64,000 nt of DNA from Sphingobacteriaceae bacterium. Lineage in GTDB: Bacteria > Bacteroidota > Bacteroidia > UBA7662. The number at the start of each line of letters is the position of its first letter. Positions within the stretch are counted from its first letter, which is position 1. The stretch spans positions 1-64,000 of the forward strand of contig JAUXNJ010000010.1 in the NCBI GenBank assembly GCA_030682795.1, given 5' to 3'. Of the stretch, positions 45,585 through 53,664 are shown in pieces. The position numbers and the translations under genes are program-made. The notes beneath the pieces are model-generated. The model had not been told where the DNA came from. It saw nothing but the letters and a program-made list of their open reading frames with translations, and did no database searches.

Positions 45585-46364
45585 TTAGACTTCCTGCAGC
45601 TGTAACGCCGCTGCAACGCCATCCCACAAGGCCAATCTGGCTTGCAAGGATGCTACTGCCGCTTCTTTTGCTTCCTCCCACTTTTGGGCGTCGTCGCCGC
45701 ACAATAGGGCCGTCATTTGCAGGGCTAGGTGTGAATGGTGATCACCATCTACCTCAATGTGTCGCTCGAGGTAGTATTTGAAATTGGCAACGGTGTCGGG
45801 AAAGCTTTTGTGGATGTCGTTGACTAGGCTCATAAACATGCCAGGAATCAAGTCTTCCCTACCAAAGGTGAAAATGGCGGCCAGCACATGGCTTTTGCCT
45901 TCCTCAATGCGGCTGAAGGTAAAGTTTACGAACTGCTGTGCTGCTGCAGGAGTTTGCGCCAAGGCGAAGGCCGTTTCAAAGCTGCGATTTTGTTGTAGGC
46001 TGTTTACAAAAGTCTGCATCGATAAATCGGCACCCGCCTGTGACATCGCGTCGAGGTAGAGCTCGAAATGACTTTTACGCTGGCCCACGAGGTCTAGGTC
46101 GGCCTCTTCACCCACCACAATTTCATTGATTAGAAAGCGGGTATCGGCATGTCCAACCGGGAACCACGGCACTTGGGTGCAGGTAAGTTTGTTTTGTAAG
46201 CTTTTGAGTAGCGACATAAAATCCCACACCGCATACACATGGTGCTGCATGAATATTTTGAGATCGTCTAAATCCGTTATTTTCCCGTAAACCGGATGTG
46301 CGATAATTTGCTGACGGAGAGGTTCAATGGCGGTTTGCAGCTTTTGGAGGGGAGATGTGTCCAT
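45585..46364 (-). CDS. DUF3050 (heme-oxygenase-like fold) protein
   Basis: A 259-aa helical protein that I recognise as DUF3050. It carries many His and Glu residues on helices: H41/H42 (MQHHVYAVWDFMS), EIVVGEEADLDL, SHFELYLDAM, EEGKSHVLAAI and RHIEVDGDHHSHLALQ. This spacing recalls the heme-oxygenase-like diiron oxidase fold, but I cannot fix the ligands by eye. Substrate unknown. Single gene on the minus strand, with tRNA-Asn upstream and its terminator between them. Confidence 0.85.
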   Translation of the reverse strand: MDTSPLQKLQTAIEPLRQQIIAHPVYGKITDLDDLKIFMQHHVYAVWDFMSLLKSLQNKLTCTQVPWFPVGHADTRFLINEIVVGEEADLDLVGQRKSHFELYLDAMSQAGADLSMQTFVNSLQQNRSFETAFALAQTPAAAQQFVNFTFSRIEEGKSHVLAAIFTFGREDLIPGMFMSLVNDIHKSFPDTVANFKYYLERHIEVDGDHHSHLALQMTALLCGDDAQKWEEAKEAAVASLQARLALWDGVAAALQLQEV

Positions 46365-46515
46365 TATTCGGATGCTTTTTTCTTAATTCCTCTAACAACC
46401 AGTCATTACTTACATTGGTTTCGGTGGTTTGAAATTTTTGGTGAATTATTTAAGATGAGCTCCAGTAATGAGCGGGGAGCGGATTCTACAGCCGTTATCC
46501 TTTTGTATTTAAACC

Positions 46516-46546
46516 AAAAAAGCCTCACATTTCTGTAAGGCTTTTT
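46516..46546 (-). terminator. Terminator of tRNA-Asn
   Basis: AAAAAGCCT pairs with AGGCTTTTT around a 13-nt loop, with T runs on both strands. It starts 1 nt after the tRNA 3' end on the minus strand. Confidence 0.85.
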
Positions 46547-46547
46547 G

Positions 46548-46621
46548 CTCCCCGGGTTGGGCTCGAACCAACGACCCCCTGATTAACAGTCAAGTGCTCT
46601 AACCAGCTGAGCTACCGAGGA
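46548..46621 (-). tRNA. tRNA-Asn (anticodon GTT)
   Basis: On the minus strand the 74-nt sequence folds as a complete cloverleaf: 7-bp acceptor TCCTCGG/CCGGGGA with discriminator G, D arm AGCTCAGCTGGTTAGAGC, anticodon arm CTTGA-CTGTTAA-TCAGG (anticodon GTT), and T arm with GGTTCGAGCC. CCA is not encoded. A hairpin terminator follows. No repeats or integrase suggest use as an integration site. Confidence 0.97.
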
Positions 46622-46714
46622 ATTTTCCATTGCTTTCGCTAAGGGACTGCAATATTAGCAGGTTCAAATTAATTGTGCAATATTTGCAGCAGAAACATTA
46701 AAAAAAAATATCTC

Positions 46715-47638
46715 ATGAGTCTTGTTGTTGTAGGAACCGTGGCCTTTGATGCCATCGAAACCCCCTTCGGAAAAACAGATAAAATTGTAGGCGGTGCAGC
46801 TACGTACGCTGGCATATCTGCCTCATTCTTTACGGATAAGGTGAAAATTGTGTCGGTGGTGGGCGACGATTTCCCACAAGCGAAAATCGATTATTTCCAC
46901 TCCCGCAACATCGATACGGCTGGTTTGCAGATCAAACAGGGCGAGAAATCTTTTTTTTGGTCGGGCAAGTATCACATGGATATGAACACCCGCGATACCC
47001 TCGACACGCAGTTAAACGTGCTGGCTGATTTTGATCCGGTGTTGCCAGACTCTTATCAAGACTGCGAATTTTTGCTCCTCGGCAACCTCACGCCCATGGT
47101 ACAGCAGCAAGTGATGAACCGCTTGCACAATCGCCCCAAATTGGTAGTGATGGATACCATGAACTTTTGGATGAGCGTGGCGATGGACGACCTCAAGGAA
47201 ACCATCAAGCGGGTAGATGTACTCACCATCAACGATGAAGAGGCGCGCATGCTTTCAAACGAATATTCGTTGGTGAAAGCTGCTAAAAAAATTCTGGCCA
47301 TGGGCCCGAAGGTGCTGGTGATCAAAAAAGGCGAACACGGCGCCCTGCTTTTCAACGAACATGAGGTGTTTTATGCACCTGCCTTGCCACTCGAGGATGT
47401 ATTCGATCCAACCGGCGCTGGCGATACATTCGCTGGTGGCTTCATTGGCTACTTGGCCCGTACCCGCGACATCTCCTTCTCAAATATGAAACGCGCCCTC
47501 ATTTATGGCTCAGCCATGGCCTCGTTTTGCGTAGAGAAATTTGGCTCAGAACGCCTCGAGTCGCTTACCCATGAAGAACTCGAAAACCGCATTCAGTTGT
47601 TTGTTGACCTGGTACAGTTTGACATTACCTTGGATTAG
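46715..47638 (+). CDS. PfkB family carbohydrate/nucleoside kinase
   Basis: Ribokinase-superfamily kinase, cytoplasmic, phosphorylating a sugar or nucleoside with ATP. N-terminal GTVAFDAIETPFGKTDKIVGGAATYAG is substrate-binding; the ATP and catalytic region is EDVFDPTGAGDTFAGGFIGY with anion hole GAGD and catalytic Asp (about D237). Length 307 aa from the ATG at 46715; the track ORF adds an upstream extension through the leader. Adenosine or a sugar are both possible substrates. The leader holds AATATTTG, close to a -7 box, 37 nt before the ATG. Monocistronic, with a strong terminator after it. Confidence 0.92.
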   Translation: MSLVVVGTVAFDAIETPFGKTDKIVGGAATYAGISASFFTDKVKIVSVVGDDFPQAKIDYFHSRNIDTAGLQIKQGEKSFFWSGKYHMDMNTRDTLDTQLNVLADFDPVLPDSYQDCEFLLLGNLTPMVQQQVMNRLHNRPKLVVMDTMNFWMSVAMDDLKETIKRVDVLTINDEEARMLSNEYSLVKAAKKILAMGPKVLVIKKGEHGALLFNEHEVFYAPALPLEDVFDPTGAGDTFAGGFIGYLARTRDISFSNMKRALIYGSAMASFCVEKFGSERLESLTHEELENRIQLFVDLVQFDITLD

Positions 47639-47678
47639 AGCCTGACGAATTCTTCATTTAAACCTTAGGCTTACATAT

Positions 47679-47726
47679 AAAAGCCTCTGCTTCAATAATC
47701 ATATGTTGAGGCAGAGGCTTTTTTTA
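47679..47726 (+). terminator. Terminator of the PfkB kinase gene
   Basis: AAAAGCCTCTGCTTCA pairs with TGAGGCAGAGGCTTTT (one wobble), loop about 12 nt, followed by TTTT. Very stable; also has an A run upstream, so could act on either strand. Confidence 0.93.
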
Positions 47727-47836
47727 ATATGCTTAGGATCAAAGTTGCAATTTGTTAATCTTTTTTTTGCTTTGGTATATTTTGGTTTTATATTGGCCCT
47801 CATAAAGAAAAGAGCCTTAGCGCGCACAGGGGAGGC

Positions 47837-49303
47837 ATGAAAAGCATATTTACTTTTTTATTGTTAGGATGTTGGCTGCAGGCTGTGGCGCAAACAGATA
47901 CTTTGTATGTGCCTGTTCTTGAAAAACAACCAAAAGCTGAGCTGGTCAAAGTTTTTGAGGCTAAACTCAAGGAAGACCTTCAGTTTATTTCGGTCCGAGA
48001 CAAAGCCATCAAGGCTGAGGTTGAAAAGTCATATATCCATCGTACCCAATACCTCACCCAGCTGGTTCAAAGCACGCATTTGGCAGAACAGGAACACATC
48101 TATGGCTTCTACAACAGTATCCTGCAAGAAATTCTCAAAGCCAATCCTTCTTTAAATCCCAATATCAGGCTGTTAATACCAGGGTATTATTGGCCCAATG
48201 CAGCTAGTTTTGGGGAGGGAACCATTACTTTGCACCTGGGCATGACCGCTGTATGCGAAAATGAGTCTCAACTTGCCTTCGTTATTGCCCATGAATTGGC
48301 ACATCAATACCAGGGACATGTAAATAATGCCATTTGGGAGCGAGCTGAATTGTTTACCAGTGAAGAAGTGCGACAACTCGCCAAAAATGCCGCCAAAGAA
48401 GCCTATGGTGCAAAATCGGCCTTGTTGCAGAAAATCGCAGAGATCCAGTTCGATGGAAGCAGGCACAGTCGGAGATTTGAAAATGAAGCAGATTCTTTGG
48501 CGCTCAAGTACCTTTCATTTACCAAGTATGATTTATGGGAGGCCTTGCGTGTAATGGATATTCTTGACCAGGTGGATGAAGATTATTTTGAAAACAGGGG
48601 GGGATTAGACTTGCAAAAGGCTTTTGATACGCCCGCTTTTCCTTTCAAACCAATTTGGTTACGGGCAAATCAAACGAGTTCCCTACTCGGACTGGTTGGC
48701 GAAACCGCTTTGGAAAAGCAGTTGCGTGATTCCCTCAAAACGCATCCGGAGTGTGCGCAACGTAAAACAAACATGGAGCGGCAGCTTAAGTTTATCGGCG
48801 TAAAGCCCAAAGCACAGGAGGCTTTTGCCCAGCAACGCTTCAATCATCAAAGATATGTAGCAACGGCTGAAATGATTGCCGCTTTGTATGCCGATAGTAA
48901 TTATGTGATGGCGATTTACCAAAGTCTCATCATGCTCGACAAATACCCCAACGACTTATTTCCACACCTTGTGATTGGATTAAGTCTTGCCGAACTGCAA
49001 ACCCATTTTGCAAAGCGTATATCAGGCAGGGTGATGCCCACTTCAAATCCTTACCACAAGGCTTCTTACAATAAGTTGATTCAATTTCTTGAAGAGCTAT
49101 CAAAGGCAGAGCTGGCCAACCTGAGTTATGCGTATCTGCGTACACATCTCGAATACACCTATGAAAATGAGCTATACTACTGGTCGATGTATTTGAGCAG
49201 TAAAATTGCAGGGCAACCCAGTGAAGCCAACCAGCACAAGGCTGATTACGAGTGGAAATATCGAAAAGGAAAAATCAAATCTAAATTCACAAACACCCCC
49301 TAA
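47837..49303 (+). CDS. Exported M48 family metalloprotease
   Basis: Predicted periplasmic or outer-membrane zinc protease of the M48 (BepA/YggG-like) group. Signal peptide MKSIFTFLLLGCWLQAVAQ. The zinc motif is HELAH (H152, E153, H156) in FVIAHELAHQYQGHVNN, and the third ligand E217 lies in RRFENEADSLALKYL. The region before it (GEGTITLHLGMTAVCENESQL) is the family edge strand. The last 200 residues are helical, TPR-like in character, as in BepA. Length 488 aa. The next gene, an exported protein of unknown function, starts 9 nt later, so they form an operon. Confidence 0.93.
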   Translation: MKSIFTFLLLGCWLQAVAQTDTLYVPVLEKQPKAELVKVFEAKLKEDLQFISVRDKAIKAEVEKSYIHRTQYLTQLVQSTHLAEQEHIYGFYNSILQEILKANPSLNPNIRLLIPGYYWPNAASFGEGTITLHLGMTAVCENESQLAFVIAHELAHQYQGHVNNAIWERAELFTSEEVRQLAKNAAKEAYGAKSALLQKIAEIQFDGSRHSRRFENEADSLALKYLSFTKYDLWEALRVMDILDQVDEDYFENRGGLDLQKAFDTPAFPFKPIWLRANQTSSLLGLVGETALEKQLRDSLKTHPECAQRKTNMERQLKFIGVKPKAQEAFAQQRFNHQRYVATAEMIAALYADSNYVMAIYQSLIMLDKYPNDLFPHLVIGLSLAELQTHFAKRISGRVMPTSNPYHKASYNKLIQFLEELSKAELANLSYAYLRTHLEYTYENELYYWSMYLSSKIAGQPSEANQHKADYEWKYRKGKIKSKFTNTP

Positions 49304-49312
49304 AACTTAAAT

Positions 49313-50869
49313 ATGAAAAAACTATTACTATTGATGACAGTGTTGTTGCTGACACTGCAAACCAAAGCTCAATCTGCACTTGTGGAAGACGTAATATCCC
49401 TGCGGATTCAAAGCACGGGATACATCATTGGCTCAGAAGGCTTGGCCGGTTATTACAGCTTTTACAAGTTCGATAAAGTAAATAAGTCGGAAAATTCTTT
49501 CATTTTGTTGTTGCATGATAACAGCTTAAATCTCATCAAAAAGATTACCATTAACCGGCCGAAAAACGACAAAATGGTAGAGATTGTGTACAATGGTAAA
49601 AACTTTCTCATTGCCTTTTTGAACAAGTCAGATTTAGAATTGGTGGTGTACGACAAAGACGGTAACAAGCTGGGCAGTCGCAAGCAACTGAAATTGAGTG
49701 CTGCTGATCGGGCTGCCTTGGTGAGTAACAGCGAATCGGAAGAAAAAAACAACATTACTTTTGGACTTGGCAAAACGGGTTTCTTGAAAAACGACAGTCA
49801 TGCCGGCAAAAAGGAAAAATACCGGATTGAGGCGTTTGACAATAACCTCAATAATACTTGGGCATATGTGTCGAAATACAAAGGAAAAGCCATTGAATTT
49901 GTAGAGGTTTTGGCGGCTAATGAACATGTAGTGGCACTTTCAGTAAGCCGATCAAAGAGCAGAACTTCTCGAGACATTACCATGTCGCTCATTCTTCTTG
50001 ATGCAAAAACTGGCAATCCTTTAATCGAAAAGGAGCTCAAGGATGGCAAGGCTGCAAAAAGCTTGATCAATGCTTTTGTAGATACCTCTTCTAATGAAGT
50101 AGTTGTTGGCGGCGAATATTATGCTGCTGGTGAGAACATAGTTACTGGTAAGCCACTGGGCATTTATTTTGAACGTTTTAGCTATTTCGGTGAGTCTAAG
50201 GGCTATCAAAAACTCAGTTGGTCGAGAGATTTTGCAAAGTATCAGAAATCTTCAAAAACTGGCAAAGCAGCGGATGGGGGTTATACCCTGTTTCACAAAA
50301 TGTTTAAGACCAAAAATGGCGATTATGTGTTGATTGGTGAACAATTTAAGAGCGCAGTTTCGGCTGCTGGAGTGGCAATGAACGTGGCTGTTTTGGCTAC
50401 AGGGGGAGGTACCACTGCAGGATTAGTAAAGTTTGTTATTATGGATATGGTTTTTGTAAATCTCGATTCTAATTTTAATCTCAAGGCCTTTGAGCGTGTT
50501 GAAAAGAATAAGCGTGAAATTACACTGCCAAAAGGTTGGGAATTTGCTTCTTCGGCTATGGTGGCCAAATACATGAAGGTAAATGGCCTTTTTGATTATG
50601 CTTTTTCTTCGGTAGATTTCGAAAGAAATCGTGTTTTTGCGAGCTATGTGAATTACGCCAAAAAGAAAGAGACCGAGGATAAAAAGAAGACCAATTATGT
50701 GGGTACATTGGTGTACGACGACGGTGAACTGACCACCGATAAGTTGCTTTTGAAGTCAGATGCAACCTGGTACAACATATTGCCTGCAAAGCCTGGCTAC
50801 ATCGCTTTGATGAGTTATGAAAAGAAAGCTAAAACCTTGGAGTTGCGGCTTGAAAAAATCAATTTCTAA
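49313..50869 (+). CDS. Exported protein of unknown function
   Basis: I do not recognise a family. The 518-aa protein has a signal peptide (LLLLMTVLLLTLQTKAQS) and is rich in beta strands and Lys/Asp/Asn, with several repeated strand patterns (SFILLLHDNSLNLIKKITIN, FLIAFLNKSDLELVVYDKDG), so a beta-propeller or similar fold is possible. One hydrophobic stretch (AVSAAGVAMNVAVLATGGGTT) may be membrane-associated or a buried loop. It starts 9 nt after the M48 protease, suggesting it is a partner or substrate adaptor of that protease; this is inference from position only. A terminator follows. Confidence 0.75.
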   Translation: MKKLLLLMTVLLLTLQTKAQSALVEDVISLRIQSTGYIIGSEGLAGYYSFYKFDKVNKSENSFILLLHDNSLNLIKKITINRPKNDKMVEIVYNGKNFLIAFLNKSDLELVVYDKDGNKLGSRKQLKLSAADRAALVSNSESEEKNNITFGLGKTGFLKNDSHAGKKEKYRIEAFDNNLNNTWAYVSKYKGKAIEFVEVLAANEHVVALSVSRSKSRTSRDITMSLILLDAKTGNPLIEKELKDGKAAKSLINAFVDTSSNEVVVGGEYYAAGENIVTGKPLGIYFERFSYFGESKGYQKLSWSRDFAKYQKSSKTGKAADGGYTLFHKMFKTKNGDYVLIGEQFKSAVSAAGVAMNVAVLATGGGTTAGLVKFVIMDMVFVNLDSNFNLKAFERVEKNKREITLPKGWEFASSAMVAKYMKVNGLFDYAFSSVDFERNRVFASYVNYAKKKETEDKKKTNYVGTLVYDDGELTTDKLLLKSDATWYNILPAKPGYIALMSYEKKAKTLELRLEKINF

Positions 50870-50872
50870 AGT

Positions 50873-50899
50873 AAAAGGCTGGTTTCGACCAGCCTTTTT
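50873..50899. terminator. Bidirectional terminator between converging genes
   Basis: AAAAGGCTGGT and ACCAGCCTTTT form a perfect 11-bp stem with a TTCG loop, followed by T. It sits at the 3' ends of the 49313 gene and the b5-like gene, whose stop overlaps the hairpin edge. Confidence 0.95.
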
Positions 50900-51161
50900 A
50901 CTTTTGTAGCCTGCCGATTTTTTGCAGTCTACTAAACACTTCGGCATTGTGCGGGGCATCGGGCAATTCATCGGTGAGGTCTTGCCCGGCCCAATGCTCG
51001 TAATGCTTGCCATTGCGCCATAGTCGGCTATGTGTAACGTCGTAAATGATCCCCAGGTAGGCTACCCAAATTTCATCGCGGTCTTGCCCGTTGCGCAGTG
51101 CCAACTGTGCACGACTGTAAACCGGCAAAGCCGCTGTTTCGGGTGTCATTTCCTCACTCAT
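50898..51161 (-). CDS. Small cytochrome b5-like heme-binding protein
   Basis: Soluble 87-aa protein with a single cytochrome b5-like heme/steroid-binding domain: YSRAQLALRNGQDRDEIWVAY, IIYDVTHSRLWRNGKHYEHW, AGQDLTDELPDAPHNAEVF. The two His residues around GKHYEHWAGQDLT are candidates for heme ligation. No signal peptide or membrane helix, so it is cytoplasmic, perhaps an electron carrier. The gene is alone, divergent from the methyltransferase gene with 52 nt between the starts. Confidence 0.87.
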   Translation of the reverse strand: MSEEMTPETAALPVYSRAQLALRNGQDRDEIWVAYLGIIYDVTHSRLWRNGKHYEHWAGQDLTDELPDAPHNAEVFSRLQKIGRLQK

Positions 51162-51213
51162 ATTGAACCTTCCTGCGGAGTTTTGTTTTGAAAGAGTGTA
51201 AAGATAGCATCCA

Positions 51214-51813
51214 ATGAAACAATTCTGGGACGAACGTTATGCCGAGCCGCATTTTGTGTATGGCGAAGCCCCCAATGTATTTTTTGAAAGTAGCTTGAAA
51301 GATCTTGCTCCCGGTAAAATATTGCTGCCCTGCGAAGGAGAGGGCCGTCAAGCAGTACATGCTGCTGCCCAAGGCTGGCAGGTGCTGGCCTTCGACCAAA
51401 GTGAGGTGGGGCGCGACAAAGCCCTGCAGTTGGCTGCTAAGCGGGAGCAGCACATCGAATACATCCTCGCAGATGCATCTGTTTTTAGTCCAGCCCCTGA
51501 ATTTGATGCGGTGGCCCTCATTTTTGCCCATTTACCGGCGCCTTTGCGGGCCAATTTTCACCGCAACATGGCGGCAGCCCTGCGCCCCGGCGGATGGCTC
51601 ATGCTCGAAGGCTTTCATCCTGCCCAATTGCAGTTCCAGTCGGGCGGTCCACGCGAGCTCAGCATGCTGTTTACCGAAGAAATGCTGCGAGCCGACTTCG
51701 AGGTACTCGAAATCATTTCCCTCGAAACCAAGCAAGTCATCTTAAACGAAGGGCCTTACCACCAAGGCGAAGCCGCTGTGATTCGCTTGCTTGCCCGCAA
51801 ACCTTACCACTAA
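51214..51813 (+). CDS. Class I SAM-dependent methyltransferase
   Basis: Predicted small-molecule methyltransferase. The 199-aa protein starts FWDERYAEPHFVYGEAPNVF as in TehB/UbiE-like enzymes, then motif I region KILLPCEGEGRQAVHAAAQG (with CEGEGR in place of the more common GxGxG, seen in this subgroup), the acidic loop LAFDQSEVGRDKAL, and LRPGGWLMLEGF near motif III/post III. Substrate unknown; relatives handle tellurite, thiols or other small molecules. Followed by hemB after 27 nt, which has its own -7-like box. Confidence 0.87.
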   Translation: MKQFWDERYAEPHFVYGEAPNVFFESSLKDLAPGKILLPCEGEGRQAVHAAAQGWQVLAFDQSEVGRDKALQLAAKREQHIEYILADASVFSPAPEFDAVALIFAHLPAPLRANFHRNMAAALRPGGWLMLEGFHPAQLQFQSGGPRELSMLFTEEMLRADFEVLEIISLETKQVILNEGPYHQGEAAVIRLLARKPYH

Positions 51814-51828
51814 TTCCTCCAATTTCTC

Positions 51829-51836
51829 CATCTTTG
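51829..51836 (+). promoter_or_regulatory. -7-like element before hemB (CATCTTTG)
   Basis: CATCTTTG is one base off TAnnTTTG and ends 4 nt before the hemB ATG, the same spacing as at recR. hemB could also be read through from the methyltransferase gene. Confidence 0.35.
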
Positions 51837-51840
51837 TAGC

Positions 51841-52815
51841 ATGAATATTCGTCCCCGCCGCAACCGCAAAATGGCCGGTGTCCGCGACCTCGTTCGCGAA
51901 ACCCAACTTCATACCAACGACCTGTTGCTGCCACTTTTTTTGCTGGAAGGCCAAAAGCAGCGCATTCCCGTGGCTTCCATGCCAGGGGTCGACCGGCTCA
52001 GTCTCGACTTGCTGCTGCAGGAAATAGAAGCCGCCATGAAGCTTGGCATCCGGGCTTTTGATGTATTTCCGGTGGTGCCAGAGTCGTACAAGGACAAATA
52101 CGCCACTTACAGCTATGCCGATGCGAACTTTTACAACCGCGCCCTGGCCAGCATCAAGCAGGAGTTTCCGGAGGTGGTGATCATGACCGATGTAGCCTTG
52201 GATCCTTACAGCTCCGATGGGCACGACGGCATTGTAGAAAACGGCAAAATCGTGAACGACGCCTCTTTGGAGGTGCTGGGCAAGATGGCTTTGGCGCAGG
52301 CCCAGGCGGGTGCCGACATCATTGGTCCGAGCGATATGATGGACGGCCGCGTGGGCTACATCCGCGAGCTGCTCGACGACAACGGTTTTACCGAGGTAAG
52401 CATCATGAGCTATACAGCTAAGTATGCGAGCGGTTTTTACGGTCCTTTCCGCGATGCCCTCGACTCTGCTCCCAAGTTTGGCGATAAAAAAACTTATCAA
52501 ATGGACCCTGCCAACCGCATCGAAGCCCTGCGTGAGGCCGCTTTGGATGAACAGGAAGGCGCCGATTTCCTCATGGTGAAGCCAGCTTTGGCTTATTTAG
52601 ATGTGATTCGGCTGCTCAAAGACCATTCCGACCTGCCCATCGCTGCCTACAACGTTAGCGGGGAATATTCGATGATCAAGGCCGCCGCCATGCAAGGCTG
52701 GCTCGACTACGACCGGGTGATGATGGAGTCGCTGCTGAGCATCAAACGCGCCGGTGCCGACATTATCCTCACCTATTTTGCGAAAGACGCTGCCAAAATC
52801 CTCCAAAACCAATAA
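51841..52815 (+). CDS. hemB: Porphobilinogen synthase (delta-aminolevulinic acid dehydratase)
   Basis: Condenses two 5-aminolevulinate molecules to porphobilinogen, an early step of heme synthesis. The 324-aa protein has both active-site lysines: K194 (SYTAKYASGFYGPFR) and K247 (FLMVKPALAYLDV), the latter forming the Schiff base. The metal loop reads DVALDPYSSDGHDGIV, with Asp and Ser where zinc enzymes have three Cys, so this is the magnesium-type, Cys-free form. The gamma carbonic anhydrase gene starts 1 nt after its stop. Confidence 0.97.
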   Translation: MNIRPRRNRKMAGVRDLVRETQLHTNDLLLPLFLLEGQKQRIPVASMPGVDRLSLDLLLQEIEAAMKLGIRAFDVFPVVPESYKDKYATYSYADANFYNRALASIKQEFPEVVIMTDVALDPYSSDGHDGIVENGKIVNDASLEVLGKMALAQAQAGADIIGPSDMMDGRVGYIRELLDDNGFTEVSIMSYTAKYASGFYGPFRDALDSAPKFGDKKTYQMDPANRIEALREAALDEQEGADFLMVKPALAYLDVIRLLKDHSDLPIAAYNVSGEYSMIKAAAMQGWLDYDRVMMESLLSIKRAGADIILTYFAKDAAKILQNQ

Positions 52816-52816
52816 A

Positions 52817-53341
52817 ATGCAAGAGCCTGTTATCCTGCCGGTAGAAGGCAAATCACCACAATTTGGCCAAAACTGTTTCCTGGCCCCCAACTGTACCGTG
52901 GTGGGAGATGTGGTTTTGGGAGATGACTGCACCGTATGGTTCAATGCCGTGGTGCGGGGCGATGTGAATGCCATCCGGGTGGGCAAGCGTACCAATATTC
53001 AAGATGGAGCGGTGATCCACTGCACTTACCAAAAGGCGGCCACCACCATTGGCGATGAGGTGAGCATTGGGCACAACGCTATTGTGCATGGCAGCACCAT
53101 CCACAACAATGTGCTGGTAGGCATGGGGTCGATTGTAATGGACCATGCGGTGGTTGAAGAAAACTGCATCATTGCTGCGGGTGCCATTGTGCTAGAGAAC
53201 ATGCGCTGCGAGTCGGGCTGGATATACGCCGGCATCCCCGCCAAAAAGGTAAAACAAGTGAGCGCCGAGCAGGTGGCTGGCATGAAACGCACTGCGGCAA
53301 ATTATACCATGTATGCCGACTGGTTTCGGCCGGGTAAATAG
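52817..53341 (+). CDS. Gamma carbonic anhydrase family protein
   Basis: Left-handed beta-helix hexapeptide-repeat protein of the gamma carbonic anhydrase/YrdA group. The 174-aa protein keeps all three zinc ligands: H68 (AVIHCTYQ), H86 and H91 (GHNAIVHG), in the repeats around VVRGDVNAIRVGKRTNIQDG. Start ATG at 52817, directly after hemB; the longer ORF in the track lies inside hemB. Carbonic anhydrase activity cannot be proved by sequence, as many homologs are inactive. The last gene of the hemB unit; a terminator lies 211 nt further on. Confidence 0.93.
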   Translation: MQEPVILPVEGKSPQFGQNCFLAPNCTVVGDVVLGDDCTVWFNAVVRGDVNAIRVGKRTNIQDGAVIHCTYQKAATTIGDEVSIGHNAIVHGSTIHNNVLVGMGSIVMDHAVVEENCIIAAGAIVLENMRCESGWIYAGIPAKKVKQVSAEQVAGMKRTAANYTMYADWFRPGK

Positions 53342-53551
53342 ATTCGCTCAATGGGATGCTGACTTAAAAGGCAGATGCTTCAGCGGCATTTAAATTGCTT
53401 TTATAGAAAAAAAATAAGCGAGGGATTGAGGTTTGTTAGGAGCTTAAGATTTATTTTTAAGTAGATATCACAGACCTCTTCAAGAAGTTTTTTCGTAAAA
53501 CGAGCTAGCAGGACGTTGTTCAGACGCTAGTTTCGAGATTAAAGAGAGATT
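53342..53551 (+). other. AT-rich intergenic stretch ending in a terminator
   Basis: No conserved ORF is seen; the longest candidate (ATG near 53374, about 29 codons) has no supporting features. The stretch may be the 3' UTR of the hemB unit or carry a small RNA ending at the following hairpin. I see no consensus TAnnTTTG box with a matching -33 within it. Confidence 0.4.
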
Positions 53552-53588
53552 AAAACCGCGAGTTGAAATAACGACTCGCGGTTTTTTT
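53552..53588 (+). terminator. Rho-independent terminator
   Basis: AAAACCGCGAGT and ACTCGCGGTTTT form a perfect 12-bp stem with a 10-nt loop, followed by TTTAT. It lies 211 nt past the carbonic anhydrase stop and 77 nt before the next gene. Confidence 0.93.
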
Positions 53589-53664
53589 ATTAACTTAGAG
53601 GTTGGTAAATTAGTTTTTGACGAGATCCAAATGGCCTCCTGTCAAACATTTAGACAACAGCGTT

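Noticed and set aside
46548-46621. tRNA-Asn as an integration site for a mobile element
   Set aside because: No integrase, no direct repeat of the tRNA 3' end and normal chromosomal genes on both sides.
51742-52500. 252-aa minus-strand ORF
   Set aside because: Antisense shadow of hemB; hemB has all catalytic residues in frame.
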